Assembly (NCBI RefSeq): GCF_014323565.1 | Contig: NZ_CP058669.1 | Span: 248,001-312,000 of the forward strand | DNA length: 64,000 nt | Direction: 5' to 3' | Source of the DNA: Hyphobacterium sp. CCMP332 | GTDB taxonomy: Bacteria; Pseudomonadota; Alphaproteobacteria; Caulobacterales; Maricaulaceae | In this document: positions 1 through 8,626 of the stretch, in pieces | Layout: the number at the start of each line of letters is the position of its first letter | Position numbering within the stretch: position 1 is the stretch's first letter | Notes under the pieces: model-generated | What the model saw: the letters and a program-made list of their open reading frames with translations, nothing else | Databases searched by the model: none | What the model was told of the DNA's origin: nothing | Translations under genes and position numbers: made by a program

Positions 1-447
1 CTCGGTGCCATGGATATTGAAATTGTCGGCACCGATATTTCCCGTCGTGCCATAGAGCGGGCGCAGTCGGCGGCCTATTCGCAGTTCGAGGTCCAGCGTG
101 GTCTTTCCATCCACCGCCTGATCGAACATTTCGAACCGCATGGCCAGCAATGGGTGCTGAAAGATTCCATCAAACGCTGGGTCCGGTTTGAGCGCGGCAA
201 TATTCTCCGGCCCTCCGAGGGACTGGGCACGTTCGACATCATCTTCTGCCGCAATGTGTTGTCAGGGCTCACACTGGATGCGCGCCGTCATTCCCTGCGC
301 ATGATCTCGGAACTTTCGGGTCCGGCCGGATATCTGGTGCTCGGGCAAGGCGAAACCATCGCGGGTGCCGGCGAATACTATCGCGCCATGTCAGGTGCGC
401 GCAGCGTCTATGCCCGCACCATGGAGACCGCCCAGCAGGCCGCCTGA
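1..447 (+). CDS. cheR: CheR-type chemotaxis protein methyltransferase (C-terminal part)
   Basis: This is the 3' part of a gene that is open from the first base of the window, so its true start lies upstream. CheR transfers methyl groups from S-adenosylmethionine to glutamates of chemoreceptors. The visible part carries the SAM-binding fold signature GTDISRRAIERA, the family motif YSQFEVQRGLS, and the segment FDIIFCRNVL, which corresponds to the conserved IFCRNVLIYF of CheR. The N-terminal helical domain is missing only because of the window edge. Its place next to ctrA and the flagellar genes fits motility. Several CheR paralogues are common in this group, so the exact paralogue cannot be named. 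Confidence 0.87.
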   Translation, partial: LGAMDIEIVGTDISRRAIERAQSAAYSQFEVQRGLSIHRLIEHFEPHGQQWVLKDSIKRWVRFERGNILRPSEGLGTFDIIFCRNVLSGLTLDARRHSLRMISELSGPAGYLVLGQGETIAGAGEYYRAMSGARSVYARTMETAQQAA

Positions 448-477
448 AAGGGTTTGCCTGCGGGCGAAGTCAGCTGA

Positions 478-1203
478 TTATTCCACCGCCCCGATCAATT
501 CCGGGCGCAGCGACATTTGTTCCGCCACCGATTCCGCCAGATCGCGGGTAGCCAGGCGCATGGTGTCCAGCCCGGCTTCATCGCTGAGCGAGGCCGCGGC
601 ATGGATATCGTAATACCCGTTCCCGTGACCATTCGGCAGTGTGTAGGCATAGCGGTGAATGACCTGTGCTTCGGCGAAGTAATGTCCGTCCTCTTCCGGA
701 TCCGGACCATAGGCGAGGCAAAGGTCCAGCCGTTGGCCATAGGGCGCGTCCGTTTCGGCCACGACCGTATGTTCGCCGCTCTCGCAGAAGTATTCCGGCA
801 GCGGTGGCAGCCCGGCTTCCCCGGATGACGCTTCGCCGTCCGATGTGGTCTCATGACGCGAGATATCGAAATCGAGGCCGAGCGCCCATTCAAACTCACC
901 TCCGGTGCCGGGCATGGCTTCTTCGGTATCGTCATAGATCCGGGTCAGCTCTGCGGTCAGCGCAAAGGGATCACGGACCCGGTAATGCGAGGTCAATTCG
1001 GCGCTCTGCGCGATGAAGCGGCTCCAGTTCGCACCGAAGGAATCGACGTCATCAATCTGCTGGAGCGTTGACTGGAGAAAATCCAGATAGGCGTCGACCT
1101 GTTCCTGCGTGGCGGTGTCGATATCGGGCATGTTGGGCAAGGTCAGCGTTTCGTTCTGAACGGCAGAAAGGCTGGCGGCCAGAAGCGCAGCGGAAATCAG
1201 CAT
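478..1203 (-). CDS. Hypothetical secreted protein
   Basis: A 241-residue protein with a short hydrophobic N-terminus (MLISAALLAASLSAV) that looks like a signal peptide, so it is probably periplasmic. I recognise no family. The mature part is acidic and has two cysteines near residues 135-160 (FCESGEH and LDLCLAYG), which may form a disulfide. An AGGGGAG ribosome binding site sits 6-8 bases before the ATG. It lies downstream of ctrA in the same direction, separated from it by a strong terminator, so it is probably transcribed alone. It converges on cheR. Confidence 0.7.
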   Translation of the reverse strand: MLISAALLAASLSAVQNETLTLPNMPDIDTATQEQVDAYLDFLQSTLQQIDDVDSFGANWSRFIAQSAELTSHYRVRDPFALTAELTRIYDDTEEAMPGTGGEFEWALGLDFDISRHETTSDGEASSGEAGLPPLPEYFCESGEHTVVAETDAPYGQRLDLCLAYGPDPEEDGHYFAEAQVIHRYAYTLPNGHGNGYYDIHAAASLSDEAGLDTMRLATRDLAESVAEQMSLRPELIGAVE

Positions 1204-1255
1204 GAAAACTCCCCTTTATCTGCGAACAAGACTGCCACATTCCGGAAATCAGGCA

Positions 1256-1287
1256 AAGAAAAAGCCCGGAGCGGGGGCGCCGGGCTT
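1256..1287 (-). terminator. Rho-independent terminator of ctrA
   Basis: An 8-bp perfect stem (AAGCCCGG at 1262-1269 with CCGGGCTT at 1280-1287) lies just past the ctrA stop codon. Read on the minus strand it is followed by a T-rich run (TTTTTCTTT), the classical intrinsic terminator layout. Confidence 0.85.
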
Positions 1288-1317
1288 GTCCTTCAGTCAG
1301 GTCGGAGAAGAGGCGGG

Positions 1318-2013
1318 TTACGCCACATTCTTCTGTTCGACCGGGTCGCGGAGCACATAGCCGCGTCCCCAGACGGTTTCGATATGGTGTTGACCACCGG
1401 TCGCAGCCGCGAGCTTTTTGCGCAGCTTGCAGATGAAGACGTCGATAATCTTCAGTTCCGGCTCGTCCATGCCGCCATAAAGGTGGTTCAGGAACATTTC
1501 CTTGGTCAGCGTATTGCCCTTGCGCAGCGAGAGCAGCTCCAGCATCTGGTATTCCTTGCCGGTCAGGTGAACGCGGTGTCCGTCCACTTCCACGGTTTTG
1601 GCATCCAGATTGACGCCGATATCGCCGGTCTTGATGATCGATTGGGCATGGCCCTTCGAGCGGCGGACAATGGCGTGGATACGTGCGACCATTTCGTCCT
1701 TGTGGAACGGCTTTGTCATGTAGTCGTCGGCGCCGCAGCCCAGACCGCGCACCTTGTTGTCAATGTCGGCATTGCCGGTGAGGATCAGGATCGGTGTTTC
1801 GATCTTGGCCAGACGCAGCGTCTTCAGAACGTCAAAGCCGGGCATGTCCGGCAGGTTCAGGTCCAGAAGGATGATGTCATAGTCGTAGAGCTTGCCGAGA
1901 TCGACGCCCTCTTCGCCCAGATCGGTTGTATACACATTGAAGCCTTCCGACTTCAGCATGAGATCGATGGATTGCGCTGTCGCGCGATCATCTTCAATCA
2001 GCAAAACCCGCAT
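1318..2013 (-). CDS. ctrA: Cell cycle response regulator CtrA
   Basis: A 231-residue OmpR/PhoB-type response regulator, the usual CtrA length. CtrA is the master cell-cycle regulator of Caulobacter-like bacteria: it silences the replication origin and activates flagellar, pilus and division genes. The receiver domain (about residues 1-120) has acidic residues D8/D9, the phospho-acceptor D51 ([12 protein letters not shown]) and the lysine in MTKPFHKDE. The C-terminal winged helix contains [20 protein letters not shown] and [20 protein letters not shown], which are diagnostic for CtrA. The C-terminus ends in VA, and in Caulobacter a terminal Ala-Ala is part of the ClpXP degradation signal, so the end is only partly conserved. 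Its upstream region holds GANTC sites and TTAAC boxes, consistent with CcrM-sensitive and autogenous control. Confidence 0.97.
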   Translation of the reverse strand: MRVLLIEDDRATAQSIDLMLKSEGFNVYTTDLGEEGVDLGKLYDYDIILLDLNLPDMPGFDVLKTLRLAKIETPILILTGNADIDNKVRGLGCGADDYMTKPFHKDEMVARIHAIVRRSKGHAQSIIKTGDIGVNLDAKTVEVDGHRVHLTGKEYQMLELLSLRKGNTLTKEMFLNHLYGGMDEPELKIIDVFICKLRKKLAAATGGQHHIETVWGRGYVLRDPVEQKNVA

Positions 2014-2040
2014 GGATATTCTCCGCCCCGCTAGTCCGGC

Positions 2041-2210
2041 GAATCACTTCGCCGTTGGTTCCATGGTTAACGTGCTTCGGACGGTAGATGCAAAGCGTTA
2101 ACGAAAGTTAACCGCGAATTGACTCAAATGGCAGAATCGAGTCCGTCCGCGATTCGTTCCGTTTTCAATTTTGACTCGGCTTTTTGCCTGTATATGCATA
2201 AGGTTGAGTC
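2041..2210. promoter_or_regulatory. Divergent ctrA control region: seven GANTC sites and CtrA-like TTAAC boxes
   Basis: Between ctrA and the divergent secreted-protein gene there are seven GANTC motifs, the CcrM methylation target: 2041-2045, 2121-2125, 2134-2138, 2139-2143, 2151-2155, 2173-2177 and 2206-2210. About one per 256 bases is expected by chance. The region also holds GTTAAC at 2066-2071 and the pair TTAACGAAAGTTAAC at 2098-2112. The pair resembles the CtrA box TTAA-N7-TTAAC but with a spacer of 6. In Caulobacter the ctrA P1 promoter contains a GANTC site and P2 is CtrA-activated, so this is probably the methylation- and CtrA-responsive promoter region. The regulatory role is inferred; the motifs are read directly. 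Confidence 0.72.
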
Positions 2211-2232
2211 AGATCAGCGGAGGTAACTCGCC

Positions 2233-4047
2233 ATGCAAATCAGGCTCGGCACGCTCATCGCATTAATATTTTCTGCAGCTGTTTTTGCGCAAGGCACCGT
2301 TAATTGGTCGATTTTGCCCAATGCGCGAACCGGTACGCCAGACGAGGAACTGACCTTTCTCGCGACCCTTTCCAACGCCCGGAATGTGACGATGACCTGT
2401 CAGCCACGTTTTGGCGGCTTCTTCACCCGTCCGGGTGGTGTGAGTGGCCGGGCGCAATTCTTCACCTATGACGGCACCACACTCGGCGATACCGCAAACG
2501 GCTTTGTCGATATCCCGGCCCATTCGAGCCAGAACTATGTAGTGGTGGTAACGGTCGACCGCGCCTATCGCGGCAATGTTCTGATCCCCATCCGCTGTAC
2601 CGATCCGGACAACACCATTTTCGACCTTCGCCGAATCCCGCTGGTCAATGACTTCCAGGTCGTGATCGAGGCCGGCAATCCACCCGATATCGTGATGATT
2701 GGCGACACACTTTCGAATGATGGTGTCGCCCGCATCGGCACAACCGGACCCCGCGCGGCGCTGATGACGATGGCGGCCGTCAATATCGGAGGGCCCGCTA
2801 CAAACTTTATTGTCGTGCCGGAAGTCACCGGCTTTTCAAGGCTGCAGGCCGGTTATCGTCCGACGATTTGCGAGACCGATGCGGCTGGCGTGTGCACCGG
2901 GCCCGAGGACACCATTGTGCGTGTGGCGGATTGGCCCACGAATGAGGTGCGCCTGTTCGCCGTTCGCCTGCGTGTGCCGCCGCAGAACGGCGTACCGAAT
3001 TATCCGGACCAGCTGCGTTTGCGGGTGCGGGCAGCGCCCGAGCCGGACACAACCGGGCTTGATCGGCCTGCTGATTTCGCGGGCGACTGGAACCAGCTTC
3101 TGGATGCCATGTTCGGCGGGTACAGCTCTGGCGTGGAAGCCAGGGCACAGCCTCCGTTTGACGATATTATTGCGCCCGTTCAGCAATGCGTAACCCAGGT
3201 CGACGGCGATACCGGCGGCGAATTTGCGCGATCCGGCGGTTTCCTTCTGGTGTCGCAGGAACAGGGCAGTGGCGGACCGGTCGAACTGGACGGATTTCTG
3301 GAATTCGCCGACGGTCAGTTCCAGATGGGGGTCATTGATTTTTTCCGTCCCGTTCAGCTGGAATTTCCGTCTGAATCCGGTGCCGGCACGGCCCGAATTG
3401 CGGGGGGTGGTTCCGGTACGGTTCAGGAAACCGACCGGAATTTTCCCGTCGCGCTGGTTGCTCAAAACGGAGATCGCGGTGTCAGAATTCACTGGGACGC
3501 ACAAGGCGGCGGGCTGGTCGATATCGCGCAGGCGGGCTCGGCCCGCTGTGCCGGCGCGCCACCAAGTCAGGATGTTTCGCCGGAGACGCCGGCCGGATGG
3601 TTCTTCCGGGCCGCATTCGGCCGCAATCCATTCAATGAAGTTCAGGCGAGTCCTGCGATCAACACGGAAACAACAGTCAGTCTGGGAGAAGCTGGCGGGA
3701 CCGGCTTTGTCGCTACCGGCGCCGGAGACGCGCCCCGCCTGCTGGACGGATTCGTACCGCACCAGCCTGCCGTCAACGGACTGACCCAGGCACAGATTGA
3801 CCTTATGTATGACGCATCGCTCGGCGCGTTGCGAATTGCCAACCAGGCCGGTTATGGTGGGGTATTTGTCCCGGCTGACGTCGATACCAGCGGCAATGCG
3901 CCCGCGTTTCGCTGCGGCGTCATGAGTTTCACGGGAACGATCCCGACCCGCGACACGCCCGGCTCGAACCAGGATGGCGGCGTAACGATCATTCTTCCCA
4001 TCGACGAGGACCCGGAAGAGCTTGGCGATGGGGAGTGTATCCAGTAG
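2233..4047 (+). CDS. Large secreted protein of unknown function, divergent from ctrA
   Basis: A 604-residue protein with a clear signal peptide (MQIRLGTLIALIFSAAVFAQ, cleavage after VFAQ likely), so it is exported to the periplasm or cell surface. I do not recognise the family. The mature chain is rich in Gly, Pro, Asn and Thr with few lysines, looks beta-rich, and has scattered cysteines (for example TICETDAAGVCTGPED and QCVTQVDGD) that could form disulfides. The start is preceded by GGAGGTAACTCGCC, a good ribosome binding site. It shares a GANTC-dense intergenic region with ctrA, so its expression may be tied to the cell cycle; that is inference. No membrane anchor is visible at the C-terminus, which ends GDGECIQ. 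Confidence 0.72.
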   Translation: MQIRLGTLIALIFSAAVFAQGTVNWSILPNARTGTPDEELTFLATLSNARNVTMTCQPRFGGFFTRPGGVSGRAQFFTYDGTTLGDTANGFVDIPAHSSQNYVVVVTVDRAYRGNVLIPIRCTDPDNTIFDLRRIPLVNDFQVVIEAGNPPDIVMIGDTLSNDGVARIGTTGPRAALMTMAAVNIGGPATNFIVVPEVTGFSRLQAGYRPTICETDAAGVCTGPEDTIVRVADWPTNEVRLFAVRLRVPPQNGVPNYPDQLRLRVRAAPEPDTTGLDRPADFAGDWNQLLDAMFGGYSSGVEARAQPPFDDIIAPVQQCVTQVDGDTGGEFARSGGFLLVSQEQGSGGPVELDGFLEFADGQFQMGVIDFFRPVQLEFPSESGAGTARIAGGGSGTVQETDRNFPVALVAQNGDRGVRIHWDAQGGGLVDIAQAGSARCAGAPPSQDVSPETPAGWFFRAAFGRNPFNEVQASPAINTETTVSLGEAGGTGFVATGAGDAPRLLDGFVPHQPAVNGLTQAQIDLMYDASLGALRIANQAGYGGVFVPADVDTSGNAPAFRCGVMSFTGTIPTRDTPGSNQDGGVTIILPIDEDPEELGDGECIQ

Positions 4048-4135
4048 CGGGAGGGACAGCTTTCCTGCAATTCCCCCTTATCGGGCAGTCCGGTTTCACT
4101 AGATAGCAGAGAAATCTGCTTGAAGGAGCGTCCCG

Positions 4136-4399
4136 ATGAAATGCCCGATTGATGGTGAAACCCTGGTGATTGCTGACCGGTCCGGCGTCGAGATCGATTA
4201 TTGCCTGAAATGCCGCGGTGTGTGGCTGGATCGCGGCGAGCTCGACAAGATCATCGAGCGCGCCGAAGCGCCGCGTGCCGCCGCACCCCAATCGGGCGCA
4301 TGGGAAGGTGATCGCCAACGCGACGTCCGGCGTCACGACGAACGCCGGCCCAAGCGCCGCGAGAGCTTTCTGTCGGAACTGTTCGACTTTGAACTTTAG
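4136..4399 (+). CDS. TFIIB-type zinc ribbon protein
   Basis: An 87-residue protein of the zf-TFIIB family. It begins MKCPIDGETL and continues to YCLKCRGVWLDRGELDKI, the full family signature: cysteines at about 3, 23 and 26 plus the RGVWLDRGEL motif. The C-terminal half is charged and Arg-rich (RDVRRHDERRPKRRESF), which could bind nucleic acid. The function of these small proteins is not established. AAGGAG stands 7 bases before the ATG. It lies alone between the secreted protein and fliI. Confidence 0.82.
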   Translation: MKCPIDGETLVIADRSGVEIDYCLKCRGVWLDRGELDKIIERAEAPRAAAPQSGAWEGDRQRDVRRHDERRPKRRESFLSELFDFEL

Positions 4400-4481
4400 G
4401 CTGCGCCGTTTACGTGGTCCTAACCGCAATTTGCTAGCTTGAACCTTCAAAGCGCCCAGAACGGGCGTTCGAGGATCAAGA

Positions 4482-5807
4482 ATGCAGGCGCTACTCGACC
4501 GAATCGAATCACTGGACCCGCGCGTCATGACCGGACGCGTGACGGGCATCAATGGTTTGCTGGTCGAGGTTGAAGGCCCGGCGGCAGGCCTTGCGCTCGG
4601 CTCGCGTGCCAATATCGATACCGCTCAGGGCGAAGCGATTTGCGAAGTCGTCGGCTTCAAGGGGCAATCCGCCATCATGATGCCGTTCGAGCCGGTGGAC
4701 GGGGTTCGTCCCGGTGCCCCGGCGCGGCTGGATCCGAATATTGCCACCGTCCGCCCGTCCACGGGATGGCTGGGCCGCGTCATCGACAGTTTTGCCAATC
4801 CGCTCGATGGCGGTGCGGCTCTGCCCAAAGGGCCCGTCTCCTATCCTTTGCGCGGGCGTCCGCCCTGTGCGCATGGCCGTGGACGTCTGGGCCCGCGCAT
4901 GGATCTGGGCGTGCGCGTTCTGAATGTCTTTACGCCCATGCGGCGCGGACAGCGCCTTGGCGTCTTCGCCGGGTCCGGTGTCGGCAAATCGGTGATGATG
5001 TCCATGCTCGCCCGCAATGCCGACGCCGATGTCATCGTCATCGGTCTGGTCGGCGAACGAGGCCGTGAGGCGCGCGAATTTGTCGAAGACGTGCTGGGGC
5101 CGGAAGGCCGCCGTAAATCCGTTGTCATTACAGAAACCTCTGATGCGCCGGCACTGGCCCGCCGGCAGGCCGCCCAACTGACCCTCACCGTGGCGGAGTA
5201 TTTCCGCGACAAGGGCAAGAATGTCCTCTGTCTGATGGACAGCGTCACCCGGGTCGCCCTGGCACAGCGCGAAATCGGTCTGGCCGCAGGCGAGCCACCA
5301 ACGACGCGCGGCTATACGCCGTCTGTCTTTGCCGAATTGCCGCGCCTGCTGGAGCGCGCCGGGCCGGGCCCGGATGGCACCGGCTCGATCACCGGCATTT
5401 TCACCGTGCTGGTCGATGGCGACGATCACAATGAACCGGTCGCTGACGCCGTCCGCGGTATTCTGGACGGCCATATCGTTATGAGCCGCGAGATCGCCGA
5501 ACGCGGCCGCTATCCGGCGATTGATGTTTTGCGCTCGGTCAGCCGGGTTGCACCGGAAGTTTACGAGAATAATGAAGCCGATCTGGTTCGCGAAGCTCGC
5601 CGCAGCCTCTCGGTCTATGCAGACATGGAAGAATTGATCCGGCTGGGCGCTTATGCCGCCGGATCGAATAAAGAGACGGACCACGCCATTGCGCTCAACG
5701 GTCCGCTCGAAGCATTCCTCGGTCAGGGGAAAGATGAAGCCACATCCATTGATGAGAGCTTTGCAACTCTGGCCGGGATTTTGGGTGGTGATGGAGGTAC
5801 CTCATGA
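4482..5807 (+). CDS. fliI: Flagellum-specific ATPase FliI
   Basis: A 441-residue F1-beta-like ATPase of the flagellar type III export apparatus. It acts as a cytoplasmic hexamer that helps feed rod, hook and filament proteins to the export gate. Seen here: an N-terminal beta-barrel part, a Walker A motif at about 163-170 (GSGVGKSV), the family segment [17 protein letters not shown], a Walker B-type LCLMDSVTR, and the C-terminal [20 protein letters not shown]. Length is normal. The stop overlaps the fliJ start by 4 bases (ATGA), so the two are translationally coupled. The stator regulator fliH lies in the separate fliF operon at 17.2-17.9 kb. Confidence 0.96.
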   Translation: MQALLDRIESLDPRVMTGRVTGINGLLVEVEGPAAGLALGSRANIDTAQGEAICEVVGFKGQSAIMMPFEPVDGVRPGAPARLDPNIATVRPSTGWLGRVIDSFANPLDGGAALPKGPVSYPLRGRPPCAHGRGRLGPRMDLGVRVLNVFTPMRRGQRLGVFAGSGVGKSVMMSMLARNADADVIVIGLVGERGREAREFVEDVLGPEGRRKSVVITETSDAPALARRQAAQLTLTVAEYFRDKGKNVLCLMDSVTRVALAQREIGLAAGEPPTTRGYTPSVFAELPRLLERAGPGPDGTGSITGIFTVLVDGDDHNEPVADAVRGILDGHIVMSREIAERGRYPAIDVLRSVSRVAPEVYENNEADLVREARRSLSVYADMEELIRLGAYAAGSNKETDHAIALNGPLEAFLGQGKDEATSIDESFATLAGILGGDGGTS

Positions 5808-6220
5808 CACGATCTCATGAGCCATTGATCCGGCTGGCCCGGTTCAAGGTCGAAGAATTACAAAAACAGCTGGCCGATATTGATCGCGTGCGCACTTCGC
5901 TCAATGATCAGATCGAACGTCTGGAAGCGTCCGTGCCCGAAGAACAGGCCGCCGCAACCGATAACAAGGACGGCTATATCGCCTATGGCAGCTATGCTCA
6001 GGCGGTGATCAAGCGAAAGCAGAATATCCGCTCCTCGCTCGACGAGGTCGACCAGCAGGCGGATGGCATCCGCGAACGGCTGGAAGCCGCCTTCCGTGAG
6101 CTCAAGAAGTATGAGCTTCTCGAAGAACGCCGGGTCGCCCGCATCGAGGATGCCTTGCGCGCCGAGGAACAGGCCGAGCTCGACGAGATCGCCCAGACCC
6201 GTCGTCGTCAGGCGCATTAG
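5804..6220 (+). CDS. fliJ: Flagellar export protein FliJ
   Basis: A 138-residue, strongly helical and charged protein, predicted to be coiled coil along most of its length ([17 protein letters not shown] and later [19 protein letters not shown]). FliJ is the central stalk-like partner of the FliI ATPase and resembles the gamma subunit of F-type ATPases. Identification rests on the 4-base overlap with fliI, the size and the coiled-coil character; FliJ sequences are poorly conserved. The C-terminus ends at 6220, just before a palindromic repeat. Confidence 0.88.
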   Translation: MTRSHEPLIRLARFKVEELQKQLADIDRVRTSLNDQIERLEASVPEEQAAATDNKDGYIAYGSYAQAVIKRKQNIRSSLDEVDQQADGIRERLEAAFRELKKYELLEERRVARIEDALRAEEQAELDEIAQTRRRQAH

Positions 6221-6247
6221 CCAGATTTCAAATGCGACAGAGTATTT

Positions 6248-6365
6248 CCTCGCCCTTGATGGGGGAGGTGGTTGAGCGAAGCGAAACCGGTAGGGGTGAG
6301 GATGCCAGTCACCCCACCCGGCCGGACCTGGCGGTCCGTCCACCCTCCCCATCGAGGGGAGGGGA
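6248..6365. repeat. Palindromic intergenic repeat, family A (variant copy)
   Basis: An imperfect inverted repeat between fliJ and the TonB receptor gene. The left arm around CCTTGATGGGGGAGGTGG is complementary to the right arm around CCACCCTCCCCATCGAGGGG. The core includes GAGCGAAGCGAAACCGG, like the GCGAAGC core of the copies at 30.1 and 43.2 kb. It can also fold as a hairpin between the two convergent genes, so it may act as a terminator, but no T-run follows. Confidence 0.7.
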
Positions 6366-6388
6366 AATTCGGGTCGGCAAAGTTGAGT

Positions 6389-8494
6389 TTACCGCCCGCC
6401 ACTCCAGCTAACACCGATGCGGACGCTGCGGCCCGCTTCGCTTGTGCCGGCAAACACCCGCGCATAATCCACATCGAAGGCGTTATCGATGCCAGCGGAT
6501 AGCGTAACCGGCGAAGTCTCGCCGGGCTGCCATCGCGCATAGAGATCCAGCGTGGCATAGCCATCACGTTCTTCCGCCGCCATTGCTGTCTTGTCGAAGG
6601 CGCCCGCAATCTCTGCCCGCGCGCCGAGCACGAGGCGATAATCCTCCAGCCGCCAGCGGCCATCGACAAATAGCCGCGCAGGCGTCAGCGAGCCGACCGG
6701 CGCACCCGTCGCATCATTCTCGCCGTCGGTCGCTGACAGCGCGGCCGTCAGCCCGAACGCCCCGCTCTCGTAATCCAGCTGGATTTCATATCCGGTCAGC
6801 GTGGCTGACGAGACGTTCGCACTGTTTGTCGTTCCCGCCGAACAGGGCAGGAAGGGCGGCGCAAAACAGGTTGGGTCAAAGTTGAAATCGACCGACAGAT
6901 TGATCAGGTCCGCAGCTTGCGTTTCGAACCATGAGCCCTTGATTTCCAGCCGGTCGCCCGGTCGGAACGTCCCGTCGAAGGCGAGGCCGGCACCGATCTC
7001 GAGGGTTTCGGTACTTTCCGGACGCAAGGCCGGATTGGCGATGAACCGGTTGGAGATAAAGGTCGGCGCGCCCAGAACCGGGTGTGGCAGCGAGAAGTGC
7101 GTGCCGTCGAGATAGATCTCGTTGACGGAGGGCGCGCGGAAGGCTTCGGCCCAGTTGGCAAATAAAAGGAGAGTGTCATTCGGCGCATAGCTGACGCCGA
7201 ACCGGCCGGATGTCGCATTATCGCTATTGCCGCCGGCAAGCGCGGATTCGCTCTCATAGTCGTCCAGCCTTATGCCGGGGAGCAGCACGACCTCGCCCGG
7301 CAGACCGAAGGGTTGATGGGCGGTGACTTCCAATTGCGCGAAAAGCCCGGAAAACCGGGTCGATGCATCTGGCACACCGCCCCGCACATTGCCCGGCGCA
7401 GTCGAGTCAAATCCCGATTGTTCGTCTTCATAGATTTCACCGCCAACGGTCAGCGCCGCCTCGGCCGGGCCGAGGCCGAATTCGAAGCGCTGATCCGCGC
7501 GGATACCCCGGCTTTCCAGTTCGCGATCCACAACGCGTCCGCCCACGGTCTCGGTTTCCTCGACAATAGAGGTCGACTGGAACAGGGTGACATTGAGATC
7601 GAGGACGGTGCCGGCGGGAGCAATTGCGCCCGACAGTCGGAAAGTGTCCGTGGTGATGTCCTTGTCGACCAGCGGGTTGAGCTGCCCGGTCGGATTATTG
7701 CCCTGACCATTATTGGGCTCGGTGGCTTCGGCCCGCAGCGCTTGCCACGATCCTTCGAGGCGCACGCCCGGAGCCGCATCCAGTCCCAGCTTGAACAGGC
7801 CGGAAACGGATTGATCATCGGCGGGCAATTCATTTCCGGACCCGAGCGAAATATCCCCGCTGTCGCGCCGGGACAGATAGGCGAGCGCGTCCAGCGGGCC
7901 ATTGACGCCATAGACCGCGCCGGACACGGAGAATTCCTCATCGACAGAACGATAGCCCGCCGTCGCGCGCGCACCAAATGACTGACCCTCAACCAGCAGG
8001 TCGCCTGCATCTGCGGTTTCAAAGGCGATGACGCCACCCGACGCGCCGGAACCATAGAGCGCGGAGGCCGGGCCGCGCACGGATTCCACAGAAGAGAGCA
8101 GAGCCGGGTCGACAAAGAAAATGCCGTCATGGGCGGAGTTGAAATTTTGCCGGGCCCCATCCAGCAGCAGGGTGACATTTTCACGGGACTGACCACGAAT
8201 GGTCAGGGTCTGGCCGGTCCGGCGGGGGCCGCCGCCCGCCTCCACGCCCGGGATCTGCCGCAGCAGGGTTTCCAGCGAATACGGATCCACCAGTTCCAGC
8301 GTCTCCTGATCAATGACCGAAACCTGCCCCGGATAGGAGAAGGCGGGAATTTCGGTCCGCGTTGCCCGCACGATGATGATGTCCTCGCTGGCGGCCTCAT
8401 CATCTGTACCGGTTTGCTGGGCCCGGGCATCCCCGGAAAATCCCAGAAAGGCGAGCCCGCAGGCAGACGAAAGAAGGGCAGCGCGCAAATACAT
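6389..8494 (-). CDS. TonB-dependent haem/haemin receptor
   Basis: An outer-membrane TonB-dependent receptor of about 701 residues, with a signal peptide ending DARAQQ. The plug begins at about residue 40 and has the haem-receptor signature GARQNFNSAHDGIFFVDP followed by SVRGPASALYGSGASGGV. Further on, FRAP (in EAFRAPSVNEIYLDGTHF) and NPAL flank a histidine, as in HmuR/HutA-type haemin receptors. The ATG at 8494 is chosen because AAGGA lies 6 bases upstream; a longer reading starts from TTG at 8512 without a good site. The C-terminus ends RIGVSWSGGR, without the usual terminal Phe. Two Fur-like palindromes lie at and just upstream of the start, suggesting iron control. Haem as substrate is inferred from the motifs. 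Confidence 0.85.
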   Translation of the reverse strand: MYLRAALLSSACGLAFLGFSGDARAQQTGTDDEAASEDIIIVRATRTEIPAFSYPGQVSVIDQETLELVDPYSLETLLRQIPGVEAGGGPRRTGQTLTIRGQSRENVTLLLDGARQNFNSAHDGIFFVDPALLSSVESVRGPASALYGSGASGGVIAFETADAGDLLVEGQSFGARATAGYRSVDEEFSVSGAVYGVNGPLDALAYLSRRDSGDISLGSGNELPADDQSVSGLFKLGLDAAPGVRLEGSWQALRAEATEPNNGQGNNPTGQLNPLVDKDITTDTFRLSGAIAPAGTVLDLNVTLFQSTSIVEETETVGGRVVDRELESRGIRADQRFEFGLGPAEAALTVGGEIYEDEQSGFDSTAPGNVRGGVPDASTRFSGLFAQLEVTAHQPFGLPGEVVLLPGIRLDDYESESALAGGNSDNATSGRFGVSYAPNDTLLLFANWAEAFRAPSVNEIYLDGTHFSLPHPVLGAPTFISNRFIANPALRPESTETLEIGAGLAFDGTFRPGDRLEIKGSWFETQAADLINLSVDFNFDPTCFAPPFLPCSAGTTNSANVSSATLTGYEIQLDYESGAFGLTAALSATDGENDATGAPVGSLTPARLFVDGRWRLEDYRLVLGARAEIAGAFDKTAMAAEERDGYATLDLYARWQPGETSPVTLSAGIDNAFDVDYARVFAGTSEAGRSVRIGVSWSGGR

Positions 8495-8507
8495 GGGAGA
8501 TCCTTTT

Positions 8508-8582
8508 TGCAAATCGTTCGCAGAAACCGTCCTGCGCTCATTGCCACCTCATAATTGCGATTGCAAGTGCGAATCATTCGCG
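8508..8582. promoter_or_regulatory. Fur-like operators between the haem receptor and the divergent lipoprotein
   Basis: Two 7-1-7 inverted repeats are visible: TGCAAATCGTTCGCA (8508-8522) and TGCGAATCATTCGCG (8568-8582). The second is palindromic apart from its last base. An overlapping TTGCGATTGCAAG lies at 8555-8567. Such repeats with TGCGAAT/ATTCGCA arms resemble Fur-type operators in alphaproteobacteria. Their position between two divergent genes, one a haem-type receptor, supports iron-dependent repression of both. Confidence 0.55.
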
Positions 8583-8626
8583 ATACCAGTGGGGCGGGTT
8601 TCACATCAGACACACGGGAAATGGCC

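Noticed and set aside
4509-5684. A 391-codon open frame antisense to fliI
   Set aside because: It lies wholly within fliI and has no recognisable domain.
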